A stretch of 64,000 nt of DNA from PRO6 sp035565775 (GCA_035565775.1 DATMRW010000023.1:62001-126000); one strand, 5' to 3'; shown: positions 27,269 through 36,212, counted from the first letter of the stretch. The notes: generated by a model from the sequence alone, not told the origin. Translations and numbers: made by a program.

Positions 27269-28798
27269 TCATCTTTCCCGCTCCACTGCAGCGAGGGGCG
27301 GCGCGACCGACTCCAGCGGGCGGCGCTCAGCCGCCACGCCGAAGCGCCATGCAATCGTCGCGGCTGCGATCATCAGCGCGGCGCCGACAAGATAGCCCGC
27401 GAACACGCTGCTCCGCGAGCCGGTGTCGATCAGCGCGGCAAAAAAGGCCGGCGCTGCGACGCCGCCCACCGCGGTCCCGATCGCATAGAACACAGCTATC
27501 GCGAGCGCCCGCACCTCAAGCGGAAAGTTCTCGCTAACGGTGAGGTAGGCCGCGCTTGCCGCGGGCGACGCAAAGAAGAAAATCACCATCCACACCATCG
27601 TCTGGGTCTGCGCATTCAGCATCCCGGCGGCGAACATGTAACCTGACAGCGCAAGCAGTATCCCGGAGATGCCATAGGTGAGCGTAATCATGGTGCGGCG
27701 TCCGATGCTGTCAAACAAGCGGCCGAGCAATAACGGCCCAAGGAAATTTCCTGCCGCGAAAGGCAGAATGTACCAGCCGATCGCCTCCGACGGGATCCCG
27801 AAGAAATCGCCGAGCACCAGTGCATAGGTAAAGAAGATCGCGTTGTAGAAGAAGGCCTGCGCCGCCATCAGAGAGAGGCCGACCAGCGAACGCTGGCGAT
27901 AGACCCGAAACAGCACATGCGCCACCTCACGCAGCGGCGTGTGATGCCGCATCTGCAGCCTGATCCTGGGCAGGATATAGGGATGCCCTTCGTCGTGGGC
28001 CGCGGTGCCACGCTCGATCTCGGCGACGACCCTTTCAGCCCGTTCCGGATATCCATGGATCATCAGCCAGCGCGGACTTTCGGGGATCCAGAACCGCAGG
28101 ACGAAAACGACGAGACCCAGCGCGGCGCCGACGAAGAAAGCCACGCGCCATCCGAGATCCTGTGCGAACAACGCGGGATCCAGGAACACAATGGCGCTGA
28201 CAGCGCCGATCGCCGCGCCGATCCAAAAGCTGCCATTGATCACGAGGTCGGTGAAACCGCGATAGCGCGCCGGAACGAGCTCCTGAATCGTCGAATTGAT
28301 CGCCGTGTACTCTCCGCCAATCCCGGCACCCGTAAGGAGTCGAAACAGCGCGTAGCTCCAAAGATTCCACGACAGCGCCGTCGCAGCCGTGGATGCCAGA
28401 TAAAGCGCAAGCGTGATGAAGAACAGCTTCTTTCGACCGATCCGATCGGTAAGCCAGCCGAACGCAAGAGCCCCCGCCACCGCGCCGGCCAGATAGGCGC
28501 TGTTGGCGATGCCAATGTCGAGATTGCCGAATGCGAGCGTCGGGCTCTTCTTGAGCGCACCTGCAAGGGCGCCGGCCAATGTCACTTCGAGCCCGTCGAG
28601 AATCCAAGTGATGCCGAGCGCGGTCACGACGCGGGTGTGAAACCACCCCCAGGCGAGGCGATCGAGCCGCGAAGGAATATCGGTCTCGATGACGCCAAAC
28701 GAATTCTGTGCGAGGGGCTTCGAAGCCAGCACGACGGAACCAAAATCCTGAATTTGTCGGCCGCGGCCGGGGCATACAGCATCGAATGCGCGGACCAT
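27269..28798 (-). CDS. MFS transporter, sugar-porter-like
   Basis: A 509-residue, 12-TM carrier. The sugar-porter marks are present: GWLTDRIGRKKLFF (loop 2-3), LTGAGIGGEYTAINSTIQEL, PESPRWLMIHG after TM6, and GRLFDSIGRRTMI in the second half. Substrates of this branch include sugars, sialate and aromatic acids; nothing nearby decides. The ATG at 28798 is taken; an in-frame GTG at 28693 (VIETDIPSRLDRL) fits the family start well and may be the true one. Monocistronic, divergent from the DUF3175 gene. Confidence 0.85.
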   Translation of the reverse strand: MVRAFDAVCPGRGRQIQDFGSVVLASKPLAQNSFGVIETDIPSRLDRLAWGWFHTRVVTALGITWILDGLEVTLAGALAGALKKSPTLAFGNLDIGIANSAYLAGAVAGALAFGWLTDRIGRKKLFFITLALYLASTAATALSWNLWSYALFRLLTGAGIGGEYTAINSTIQELVPARYRGFTDLVINGSFWIGAAIGAVSAIVFLDPALFAQDLGWRVAFFVGAALGLVVFVLRFWIPESPRWLMIHGYPERAERVVAEIERGTAAHDEGHPYILPRIRLQMRHHTPLREVAHVLFRVYRQRSLVGLSLMAAQAFFYNAIFFTYALVLGDFFGIPSEAIGWYILPFAAGNFLGPLLLGRLFDSIGRRTMITLTYGISGILLALSGYMFAAGMLNAQTQTMVWMVIFFFASPAASAAYLTVSENFPLEVRALAIAVFYAIGTAVGGVAAPAFFAALIDTGSRSSVFAGYLVGAALMIAAATIAWRFGVAAERRPLESVAPPLAAVERER

Positions 28799-28934
28799 GC
28801 TGCCCAATGCGCGGACAATGCTGCCCGCGGCTCTCGATCGTCAACGCCATCGCAGACCCGGAGTTCCCTCGGTCGCCAAGGAACGATCGGCTGCCGCGCG
28901 ATGTTGTCCGGGTTTCATCGAAAGACCACGGACA

Positions 28935-29336
28935 ATGACACGTCAAAGCGCAACAGGCGGGCGAAACATTCGCAACGCGACCAAAAGCGGGACGTCCCAT
29001 CAGGCGCCAAGCAGGCACTCGCGCCGAAAAACCACGTCATCGGGGAAGAAGACAATGGACGGACCCAGCGGATCGCGGTGGTCGCAGCGGGTCACGCGCG
29101 AAAGCAACGCGCTGGACCTGACGCGTGGAGTGTTCACGCTGAAAGATCCGAAGCGCATAGCATCACTGAAACGCTCCGCCGAGCGAAGCTCCCGCCGCAA
29201 GGCCGGAGCATTCCGCTCGGCGTTATCGATGCTGACGTTTTACATCAATCGCGCGGGCAAGACGCTGCCGGAAACACAGCGCGCGCGGCTGGAAAGGGCG
29301 AAGGACGAACTGAGAAAGCTATTCCATCGCGCCTGA
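28935..29336 (+). CDS. DUF3175 domain protein
   Basis: A 133-residue strongly basic protein. The C-terminal two thirds are DUF3175: SRWSQRVTRESNALDLTRGV, FTLKDPKRIASLKRSAERS, then SALSMLTFYINRAGK and ERAKDELRKLF. The N-terminal 45 residues are Lys/Arg/Ser-rich and probably unstructured. Start chosen at MTRQSATGG. The family is small, widespread in Proteobacteria, and uncharacterised; the charge would allow nucleic-acid binding, which is only inference. Confidence 0.82.
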   Translation: MTRQSATGGRNIRNATKSGTSHQAPSRHSRRKTTSSGKKTMDGPSGSRWSQRVTRESNALDLTRGVFTLKDPKRIASLKRSAERSSRRKAGAFRSALSMLTFYINRAGKTLPETQRARLERAKDELRKLFHRA

Positions 29337-29511
29337 CGCCACGGGGTTAATTCCGCGATTCTTCGAACTTGATCAGGCGCCCGTCGCCTTGCGCTTCTCC
29401 CGATCGGGTTGGCGGAAAGGTGCGCAGGCGCCTGCCAATGGCATTTGCAATCGCAGTGGCATGGGGTTGCCTGGCAGCCTCTGCGAGTGCCAACGTGCGA
29501 GGCCGGCCGAC

Positions 29512-29540
29512 GGGCCGCGGCTGCACGCAACCCGCGGCCC
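29512..29540. terminator. GC-rich hairpin between DUF3175 gene and minE
   Basis: Perfect 9-bp arms GGGCCGCGG and CCGCGGCCC with an 11-nt loop, followed on the plus strand by TATATTTT. It lies between converging genes and may terminate either, though neither side has a real T-run. Confidence 0.5.
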
Positions 29541-29555
29541 TATATTTTCGAGAGA

Positions 29556-29837
29556 TCAGCTTGCGACCGCGATCCGTTTGTCGAAGTCATTGGGCACTTC
29601 GATATCGACTTCAAGCGTCGACACGCTTTTGCCCCTGTCCATCCGAACGATGACCTTTTCCGGATCGAGCGCGACGTGTCGTGAGACCACGGCAAGAATT
29701 TCTTCCCGCAGAATCCCCAGAAGGTCTGCCTGGCCGCGCTGGCCGCGTTCATGCGCCAAAAGAATTTGCAGCCTTTCCCGGGCCACCGGTGCAGAACTGG
29801 TGCGGCGGCTGAACATCCGCAAAATGTTGATGCTCAT
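29556..29837 (-). CDS. minE: Cell division topological specificity factor MinE
   Basis: A 93-residue MinE. The N-terminal membrane/MinD-binding part (ARERLQILLAHERG) and the C-terminal topological domain (DLLGILREEILAVVSRHVAL, then SVSTLEVDIEVPN) are both present. Its ATG overlaps the minD stop by 4 bp (ATGA). It displaces MinC and triggers MinD ATPase, driving pole-to-pole oscillation. Confidence 0.95.
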   Translation of the reverse strand: MSINILRMFSRRTSSAPVARERLQILLAHERGQRGQADLLGILREEILAVVSRHVALDPEKVIVRMDRGKSVSTLEVDIEVPNDFDKRIAVAS

Positions 29838-30649
29838 GCCGCTCTCCGTCCAAGCAACCTCTCGAAAAAGCGCTTGCGTTCCACCGGCACCGTCATGGCG
29901 ATCGTCTCGCCATTCAGCCGCCGGGCCGCGTCGTTGTAGGCTCGGGCTGAGGCGCACGCCGCGTCGTTCAGCGTGACCGGGGCGCCGACGTTTGATGCCC
30001 GCAGGATGTCCTGGCTTTCGGGAATAATTCCCAGTAGCGGAGTGGCAAGGATTTCGAGAATGTCATCGATGCTGAGCATCTCTCCCCGTGCCGCACGCGC
30101 CGGATCGTAGCGGGTGATCAGCACGTGCTTCTTCACCTCCTCGCCTTGCTCCGCTTTCACAGTCTTGGAATCGAGCATGCCGATGATGCGATCGGAGTCT
30201 CGGACAGACGAGACTTCGGGATTGGTGACGATGATCGCCTCGTCGGCATAGCGCATCGCAAGGGTCGCGCCCCGCTCAATGCCTGCCGGGCTGTCGCAAA
30301 GGATCCAATCGAACTTGCTGCGCAGTTCGTCGATGATCTGCCGGACACCCTCATCCGTCAGGGCGTCCTTGTCTCTGGTCTGCGACGCGGGAAGCAGCCA
30401 CAGATTTTCGAGGCGCTTGTCACGGATAAGCGCCTGCGAGAGCTTTGCGACGCCCTGCGCCACGTTGATGAGGTCGAATACGACGCGCCGTTCCGCCCCC
30501 ATGATGAGGTCGAGATTGCGCAGGCCGACGTCGAAATCGACGACGACGACTTTGTCTCCATTCTGCGCGAGCGCTGCACCAAGCGCGGCCGTGGACGTTG
30601 TTTTTCCGACGCCGCCCTTGCCTGACGTCACGACCAAGACTTTGGCCAT
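29834..30649 (-). CDS. minD: Septum-site determining ATPase MinD
   Basis: A 271-residue deviant Walker ATPase: signature SGKGGVGKTTSTAALG at 9-24, FDVGLRNLDLIMGAERR, CDSPAGIERGA, and the C-terminal amphipathic membrane helix (ERKRFFERLLGR). It recruits MinC to the membrane. It overlaps minE and follows minC by 18 bp with AAGGAG in the gap. Confidence 0.97.
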   Translation of the reverse strand: MAKVLVVTSGKGGVGKTTSTAALGAALAQNGDKVVVVDFDVGLRNLDLIMGAERRVVFDLINVAQGVAKLSQALIRDKRLENLWLLPASQTRDKDALTDEGVRQIIDELRSKFDWILCDSPAGIERGATLAMRYADEAIIVTNPEVSSVRDSDRIIGMLDSKTVKAEQGEEVKKHVLITRYDPARAARGEMLSIDDILEILATPLLGIIPESQDILRASNVGAPVTLNDAACASARAYNDAARRLNGETIAMTVPVERKRFFERLLGRRAA

Positions 30650-30667
30650 TCTTATCTCCTTCGCCTG

Positions 30668-31381
30668 TTAAATTAGCGGCGTAATTTTCATCGTTTCGCC
30701 GTCGAGCCACGCCTGAGCGGGCCGACTGCGCAGCGTTTGGTCTATGTCTTCTGCAGTCTGGTAGTAGCCGTCGATGGCCAGAAGTTCGGCCTCGATCCTC
30801 TGGCAGTAGATCCGCGCAGCCTGGTTGCCGTTGATGCCAGCCATCGCGCGGCCGCGCAGCGTGCCGTAAACGTGGATGGAGCCTCCCGCAACGATTTCCG
30901 CCCCCGAACTGACCGAGCCCAGCACGGTCACGTCGCCTTCCGTGAACACGATGCACTGCCCCGAGCGCACCGGGCTTTCAAGCAGGAGCGAGGTCGCCGG
31001 CGGCGCTTTGGGCTCGGTTTCCTTCTTGACTTCCGCCTTCTTCGGCTCGCTCTGTTCAATCATGCAATGACGCCCGCCGGTCAGTAACGGCGGCAAACTT
31101 GCATCCAACAGAGATGAGTCGACGCCCTCGATACCGAGAACACGGATGTTCCGATTCTCAAGGCTTGAGACGAGATGCGCGATGCCGTGGCCGCTGAGTT
31201 TGACCGCGGAAAGATCCAGCACGATCGGACGGCCGACGAAAAATCCGGGCGAGCGGGCAAGCGTTGCATCGATTCCCTCGAGCCAATTGACAATCGGCAT
31301 GACCGGGGAGAACACAAACGCGACATAGGACCGACCACGGAGACGCACCAATTGGCGTTGTGGGTCCACCTTTGAATCCAT
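30668..31381 (-). CDS. minC: Septum-site determining protein MinC
   Basis: A 237-residue inhibitor of FtsZ rings. An N-terminal FtsZ-inhibiting domain (about 1-105, ARSPGFFVGRPIVLDLS) is joined by an acid/Lys linker to the C-terminal beta-helix (VRSGQCIVFTEGDVTVLGSV, GGSIHVYGTLRGRAMAGING) that dimerises and binds MinD. First gene of minCDE, with a CtrA box 53 bp upstream. Confidence 0.95.
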   Translation of the reverse strand: MDSKVDPQRQLVRLRGRSYVAFVFSPVMPIVNWLEGIDATLARSPGFFVGRPIVLDLSAVKLSGHGIAHLVSSLENRNIRVLGIEGVDSSLLDASLPPLLTGGRHCMIEQSEPKKAEVKKETEPKAPPATSLLLESPVRSGQCIVFTEGDVTVLGSVSSGAEIVAGGSIHVYGTLRGRAMAGINGNQAARIYCQRIEAELLAIDGYYQTAEDIDQTLRSRPAQAWLDGETMKITPLI

Positions 31382-31434
31382 GATGATTGCCGACTCTCTA
31401 TTTCGTATTGGTTAATTTAAATGAAGGGAGTTGG

Positions 31435-31449
31435 TTAACGAATGGTTAA
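31435..31449 (-). promoter_or_regulatory. CtrA binding box upstream of minC
   Basis: Read toward minC it is TTAACC-ATTCG-TTAACC, a full match to the CtrA consensus TTAA-N7-TTAA. A further GTTAAC lies 5 bp to its right (31454-31459) and GGTTAATTTAA at 31420-31430. It lies 53-68 bp before the minC ATG, a normal place for a promoter-overlapping site. CtrA control of min genes is reported in Sinorhizobium. Confidence 0.8.
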
Positions 31450-31732
31450 CAACGTTAACCTTTCGGTTACGGATTCCGGCACACTGGGTCGCCATCGGCG
31501 ACTCAATGACAGCCCAATAATCAAGGATCTTCGCGCTGCGATTGCTGCTGCAGACACCGGCAACCTGTCGGCAAGTCACTCCCGGTTCGTTGTAGCAATT
31601 TGGGACAAGTCGCAGGCCGTGCCGGGGACACGCAGCCGGTGAGATTAACGCCGAGCGGCATACGCCATGAGGCGAAGCATCGCTATGAGGTCGCCGCGAT
31701 GCTGCTCCCGAGAATTGAGGCCTTCTCGCTTG
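31450..31732. other. Intergenic DNA between the minC promoter and the LysR gene stop
   Basis: I see no gene here. A 66-codon open frame starts inside the CtrA-box region (31442) but has no ribosome binding site and unusual composition. The stretch separates the divergent minC promoter from the 3' end of the LysR gene. Confidence 0.4.
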
Positions 31733-32701
31733 CTAGTTGCCGGCTTCAAGAACGCGCGCGAGGCTGGTGGCCGAATTTGCTGTAACGTGGGTAACCACCG
31801 CCTCCATCTGGCTGCGAATCCACCGATGCTTCGGGTCGCGCTGGTAGCGCTGATGCCAGACCATGAACATGGGCAAATCAACGGTAGCGCGCGCCCGGCT
31901 CGGCAAGGCAATGGGAGCGTAGGCAAAGTCTCGCATCAGATCGTGCGCGAGCAGAGACGGCATGCTGGCCAGCAACTCTGATCCCCGCAGGAAGGCCGGA
32001 ACGCCGCTGAAGTTCGGTACGGAAACGCTGATGTTGCGCTGCTGCCCCAGCGCGGCGAGCCTGCGATCAAAATCCAGTCGCTCGTTGTCGGTATACACCA
32101 CGGTAATGTGCCGGGCGGTCTGATAGTCGCTGCGTGTGACCGGCGCCGAACGGATCTTGGCATCGTAATAACAGACGTATTTGTCGCGAAGTAAGCGTTT
32201 CTGGACGATGTCCGTCCCCTCCGGCGGCAGAGGCGTTATCAGAAGATCGCAGCGGTTCTCGCGCAGCATGGTCGGCGACGGCGATTGCGAGGGGATGATC
32301 CGCAGGGTGAAGCGCTTTACCTGTGACGCCACCCGCCGATAGAAGTGCGGAAGAAGAAGGTCGCGCTGAAAATCATTCGCGGCGATGGTCAGGGACAGGT
32401 CCGCGGTGGCCGGCTCGAACGTTGCGCCGCTGGTGAACATGCGCATTTCGTCGATCAGCGCCCGCGCCTGCGGCGCCAGCGTCTTGGCGTGAGCCGTAGC
32501 GATGATGCCCCGGCCGGATTTCACGAACAGCGGGTCACCTGCAATTTGCCGCAGCTTTTTCAGCCCGTGGCTGACGGCCGATTGCGTCAGCTCGAGCCGG
32601 GCTGCAGCCGCAGTGACCGAGCCTTCCTCCAGCACCGCGAGGAAGAGCTCCAGGGAATGGCCGTCAAGACTTAAATGATCGATTTCATTCATGGAATTCA
32701 T
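31733..32701 (-). CDS. LysR-family regulator divergent from pcaHG
   Basis: A 322-residue LysR-type activator. The winged HTH is at about 15-75 (LELFLAVLEEGSVTAAAARL, SAVSHGLKKLRQIAGDPLF) and the effector domain follows (LSLTIAANDFQRDLLLP). It is transcribed away from pcaH with a 92-bp gap, the usual layout for LysR control of an adjacent operon, so it probably answers protocatechuate or a related ring acid. It is not a PobR/PcaQ match I can confirm. Confidence 0.87.
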   Translation of the reverse strand: MNSMNEIDHLSLDGHSLELFLAVLEEGSVTAAAARLELTQSAVSHGLKKLRQIAGDPLFVKSGRGIIATAHAKTLAPQARALIDEMRMFTSGATFEPATADLSLTIAANDFQRDLLLPHFYRRVASQVKRFTLRIIPSQSPSPTMLRENRCDLLITPLPPEGTDIVQKRLLRDKYVCYYDAKIRSAPVTRSDYQTARHITVVYTDNERLDFDRRLAALGQQRNISVSVPNFSGVPAFLRGSELLASMPSLLAHDLMRDFAYAPIALPSRARATVDLPMFMVWHQRYQRDPKHRWIRSQMEAVVTHVTANSATSLARVLEAGN

Positions 32702-32793
32702 TATAACCCGCCCATTTATTTTGAGAATGACTTTGATGCAGGGTGTGCGCGATAACCCAGCGCCGCCATGGCGCGACGGAGGAGGCCGCGCCG

Positions 32794-33594
32794 ATGACCA
32801 CCCAGATCTCTCGCAGCGATGTCGTGCAGGATGCGGTCCGACTCAATCGGCCAGATCCGTTGAGGCCGCCTTTCGCGCACGGCGGCTTCTTTCAGCGTGA
32901 CTACTCCATCCACCCGCCGGCTTATGCGCCGGACTACAAGTCATCGGTGTTGCGCTCGCCTCGCAATGCGCTGCTGTCGCTTGAGAACTCGACCTCCGAG
33001 ATCACCGGCCCGGTGTTCGGCCACAACGATATCGGCCCGCTCGACAATGACCTGATCCGCAACTACGCCAAGGACGGCGATCCGATCGGTGAGCGCATCG
33101 TTGTGCATGGTCGGGTGCTTGACGAGACCGGACGCGGCGTTCCCCATACGCTGGTGGAATTCTGGCAGGCCAATGCCGGCGGTCGCTACCGCCACAAGAA
33201 GGACACCTATCTTGCGCCTATCGACCCCAATTTCGGAGGATGCGGCCGCACGCTGACCGACGCGGACGGATACTACCACTTCCGTACGGTCAAGCCGGGT
33301 CCCTATCCGTGGCGCAACTTCGTCAACAGCTGGCGGCCCGCCCATATTCATTTTTCGATCTTCGGCTCCGGCTTCGCGCAGCGGTTGATCACGCAAATGT
33401 ACTTTGAGGGCGATCCGCTGATTTCGGTCTGCCCAATTCTCCGCGCGGTGCCGGATACCGATGCATTGGGCCGTCTTGTCGCGCCGCTCGATCTCAACGC
33501 ATCGACACCGTTCGACTCGCTGACCTACCGCTTCGACATCGTGCTGCGTGGACAGCGTTCGACCTATTTCGAGAACCGACCCGAAGGGAACTGA
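32794..33594 (+). CDS. pcaH: Protocatechuate 3,4-dioxygenase beta subunit
   Basis: A 266-residue intradiol dioxygenase subunit. The Fe(III) ligands are all present: Tyr132 (GGRYRHKKD), Tyr171 (PGPYPWRNF), His184 and His186 (RPAHIHFSIFG), spaced as in the Pseudomonas enzyme. It opens protocatechuate to 3-carboxy-cis,cis-muconate with the alpha subunit encoded 3 bp later. Start ATG 32794; an in-frame start 51 bp upstream is poorer. The downstream pathway genes pcaB, pcaC and pcaD are not adjacent. Confidence 0.95.
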   Translation: MTTQISRSDVVQDAVRLNRPDPLRPPFAHGGFFQRDYSIHPPAYAPDYKSSVLRSPRNALLSLENSTSEITGPVFGHNDIGPLDNDLIRNYAKDGDPIGERIVVHGRVLDETGRGVPHTLVEFWQANAGGRYRHKKDTYLAPIDPNFGGCGRTLTDADGYYHFRTVKPGPYPWRNFVNSWRPAHIHFSIFGSGFAQRLITQMYFEGDPLISVCPILRAVPDTDALGRLVAPLDLNASTPFDSLTYRFDIVLRGQRSTYFENRPEGN

Positions 33595-33597
33595 ATC

Positions 33598-34224
33598 ATG
33601 GTCCAGTCGCTCTCCTATCTCAAGGAAACCGCGTCGCAAACGGCGGGGCCCTATGTCCACATCGGGTTGATCCCTGCGATGGCGGGGTTCGATATTTTCG
33701 AGAAGAACTTCTCCAACGTTATGGTGGGGCCGAATACCAAGGGCCAGCGCATTATCCTTGAGGGGCGCGTGATCGATGGTGGCGGCGCGCCGCTGCGCGA
33801 TGTGCTGCTCGAAATCTGGCAGGCCAATGCAGCAGGCCGCTACAATCATCCTGCGGATACGTCGTCCGGCGAACTCGACCCTGATTTCAGGGGCTGGGGG
33901 CGCGCAGGATCGGATTTCGACAGCGGGCTGATCACCTTCCAGACCATCAAGCCGGGTGCCACTTTCGACAAGGCGGGGCGGAGATGCGCGCCGCATGTCA
34001 ATCTCTGGATTGTCGCGCGCGGCATCAATATTGGTTTGAATACGCGGATTTACTTCTCGGATGAAGCCGCCGCGAATGCAGCCGATCCTGTGCTCAATCT
34101 GATCGATCAGCCCGCGCGGCGGCAATCCCTGATCGCCGAGCGCGGCGAGCGTGGAGGTCAGATCGTGTATTCCTTCACGATCAACCTGCAGGGGGAAAAC
34201 GAAACGGTATTTTTCGACGTTTGA
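33598..34224 (+). CDS. pcaG: Protocatechuate 3,4-dioxygenase alpha subunit
   Basis: A 208-residue subunit paired with PcaH. Family marks are KETASQTAGPYVHIGLIP, VLLEIWQANAAGRYNHP, RGWGRAGSDFDSG and the APHVNLWIVARGINIGLNTR region. As usual for alpha subunits it lacks the iron ligands but lines the active site. Adjacent to pcaH with no room for a promoter. Confidence 0.95.
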   Translation: MVQSLSYLKETASQTAGPYVHIGLIPAMAGFDIFEKNFSNVMVGPNTKGQRIILEGRVIDGGGAPLRDVLLEIWQANAAGRYNHPADTSSGELDPDFRGWGRAGSDFDSGLITFQTIKPGATFDKAGRRCAPHVNLWIVARGINIGLNTRIYFSDEAAANAADPVLNLIDQPARRQSLIAERGERGGQIVYSFTINLQGENETVFFDV

Positions 34225-34416
34225 TTGTGCGGATTGGCGCGTCTTCCGGTCTGTAAAACCCTTCTTTCCTGGGCACCGGAAGTCCGCTCCCGCAGTTGCG
34301 CCGGGATAAGGTCCCGGCTTGACCGTACGAATTGGTCGGGTATCGAAGCCGAGCACGGCCCGTGAAACGACGCCGGCCGATACCGTCTGCGTTGTCTTCA
34401 CCAAACGAAGAGTCAA

Positions 34417-34548
34417 TCAAATCATTCGTTTTCCCTCACGTCTGGCTTGACGCCATTCGGAGAAAAAAGCGCGCGCGATATAGTACAGCACATACGCGAC
34501 GATAGCGGGCCAAACGAGAATATAGGCGGTCATCCAAATCGGATTCAC
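34417..34548 (-). CDS. Small membrane partner protein of a sodium:solute symporter
   Basis: A 43-residue protein too short for most gene finders. It starts with GTG at 34548, overlapping the symporter stop as GTGA, with AAGGAG 5 nt upstream. One TM helix (WMTAYILVWPAIVAYVLYYI) is followed by a basic, cytosolic end (SEWRQARREGKRMI). Small transporter-subunit proteins of this form (WxTAYxLxWP, then REW..ARREG) are known next to solute:sodium symporters. The tight coupling says they act together. Function of the small chain is not known to me. Confidence 0.82.
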   Translation of the reverse strand: MNPIWMTAYILVWPAIVAYVLYYIARAFFSEWRQARREGKRMI

Positions 34549-36212
34549 GAGGCTCTCCTTGTTGCGGTCGGGATTGTTTCCGTATCGAACGATCCGGTGC
34601 GTCTCGCGACGATCGAAAAGTCGAAGTTGTCCGACCGAAGGGCGGTCATTGCCACGCAGACAACGGTGCTGACAGCATAGGCGACCAGCGAGCCGCTCAG
34701 CGTGGGGTACAGGTGCAGCAGGCCGAGCGAGAACGGCGCGGCAACGATTGCGGAGGCGGCTCCGATCAACAGCGCAGCGCGCAGACCGAAGAAGCCAAAG
34801 GCCATCAGTCCTGCAATGACGCCAATGCCGATGATCGATACCGTGTCGAAGAAATATCCAAGCGCGCCTTCCATCGGAAGCAAGGAGAAGCGAACGAGAA
34901 CGAACGTCACGAGCGCTGCGAGCGTCGAGAACGTGAAGGCCGCGTTTGTCACCTTCTCCCAGTAGAAGCTCGCGATCACCGGAAAGACGAGGGCACCCCA
35001 GATCGCGCCAACGAACACAAGGAGGTCCAGAATGTTCATCCGGCTGCCGGCGAAATAGAGGGCGGCGGCGGTTGCAACAATCATCGTTACCCGGCCGATC
35101 AGGAGCATTGTTTTCGGGTTGGCGTTTTCTCCGTTCGTGAGGTTTCGGCCGTAGACGTCCGCCATCATGATCGAGGACAGTGCCGCGAGGTCGGAGTCCG
35201 CGGTCGACGACAGCGATCCGATGATCATGATGAAGAAGACGCTCAAAACCAGCGGACCAAGATAGGTCGAGGCAAGCTGGGGAATGATGTTGTTGGCATC
35301 GCCATTCATCGGCTCAAGGCCGAGATAGAGAGCGAGCACACCAAGCATGCCGATGCCGATCACCGTCGCGCCATAGCCGATCGTTGCGGTCACGAAGGTC
35401 GATTTGATTAGATCTTCCCGCACCGCGAACAGGCGCTGGGCGATGGTCTGGTTGCCGATGGCATAAGCAAGAACAGCCGCGATGTATGGCGCGCCTTGAT
35501 TCAGGAACGCGTCGGACGAGAAGAACGAGCTTTGCTGGCCTGTGAGGTTATGCGCGCCGTTGGCAAAGACCGACGGCCCGCCTGCCGCAAAGAACACCGC
35601 AGGAATGATGACGACGACAGCGCCAAGCATGGCGCAGACCTGCACGAAGTCAGTGAGGACGGAGGCTCGAAACCCCGACCACAGCGTGTAAAGCAGCACG
35701 CCCGATGCGATCATGACAATGCCCTGGCCGAAACTGAAGGGCGAAAGCATGGCAATCAGCGCGCCGCCGGCGATGAAATTGGATGTGAGGCTGATGAGGC
35801 TTCCAAGAACGTTGGAAGCTGCCAGCATCAGCTGGCTGGACCGGCCGTGGCGCGCATACATCACTTCGGCCAGCGTATGTGCGTTTGGCGCAATTTGCCG
35901 AATACGCTTGCCGAAGGGATAGATGAACAGGATCATCAGGGCGCCCCAGAGTCCATAATGGAGCGGGCCTGAGACGCCGTAGGTATAACCGGATGTTGCG
36001 GAGGCGTACATCGATGACGCCCAGATCCAGGTCGCCGTCATCGATGCCGCAGAGATTCCAAGGCCGAGGTTGTTTCCGGCAGTCATGTAACCGTCGGCGC
36101 TTTCCTTCTTCTTGCTGATAGCGAGTGAAATGATCAGCGTTCCACCAAAAAAGACAATCAGCAAGATCAGCGTATGAAACGCGCCGAGTTGCTGTAATTC
36201 GATATCGTTCAC
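34545..36212 (-). CDS. Sodium:solute symporter family protein
   Basis: A 555-residue SSS-family carrier with about 14 TM helices. Marks are GYMTAGNNLGLGISAASMTA, WIWASSMYASATSGYTYGVS, HTLAEVMYARHG, LWSGFRASVLTDFVQ and the sodium-motif-like SLSSTADSDLAALSSIMMADVYGRNL. It resembles the urea/organic-acid branch of the family. Its stop overlaps the small partner gene. Converges with pcaHG, so a link to aromatic acids is positional only. Confidence 0.88.
   Translation of the reverse strand: MNDIELQQLGAFHTLILLIVFFGGTLIISLAISKKKESADGYMTAGNNLGLGISAASMTATWIWASSMYASATSGYTYGVSGPLHYGLWGALMILFIYPFGKRIRQIAPNAHTLAEVMYARHGRSSQLMLAASNVLGSLISLTSNFIAGGALIAMLSPFSFGQGIVMIASGVLLYTLWSGFRASVLTDFVQVCAMLGAVVVIIPAVFFAAGGPSVFANGAHNLTGQQSSFFSSDAFLNQGAPYIAAVLAYAIGNQTIAQRLFAVREDLIKSTFVTATIGYGATVIGIGMLGVLALYLGLEPMNGDANNIIPQLASTYLGPLVLSVFFIMIIGSLSSTADSDLAALSSIMMADVYGRNLTNGENANPKTMLLIGRVTMIVATAAALYFAGSRMNILDLLVFVGAIWGALVFPVIASFYWEKVTNAAFTFSTLAALVTFVLVRFSLLPMEGALGYFFDTVSIIGIGVIAGLMAFGFFGLRAALLIGAASAIVAAPFSLGLLHLYPTLSGSLVAYAVSTVVCVAMTALRSDNFDFSIVARRTGSFDTETIPTATRRAS

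Noticed and set aside
26652..27272. 206-codon minus-strand frame covering part of the tRNA-Ile2 gene
   Set aside because: Its C-terminus (GGPGRTRTCNQTVMSGRL) is an antisense read of the tRNA, a well-known false gene; the rest has no family-like sequence.
31442..31642. 66-codon frame right of the minC CtrA box
   Set aside because: Starts inside the regulatory region, no ribosome binding site, no family-like sequence.
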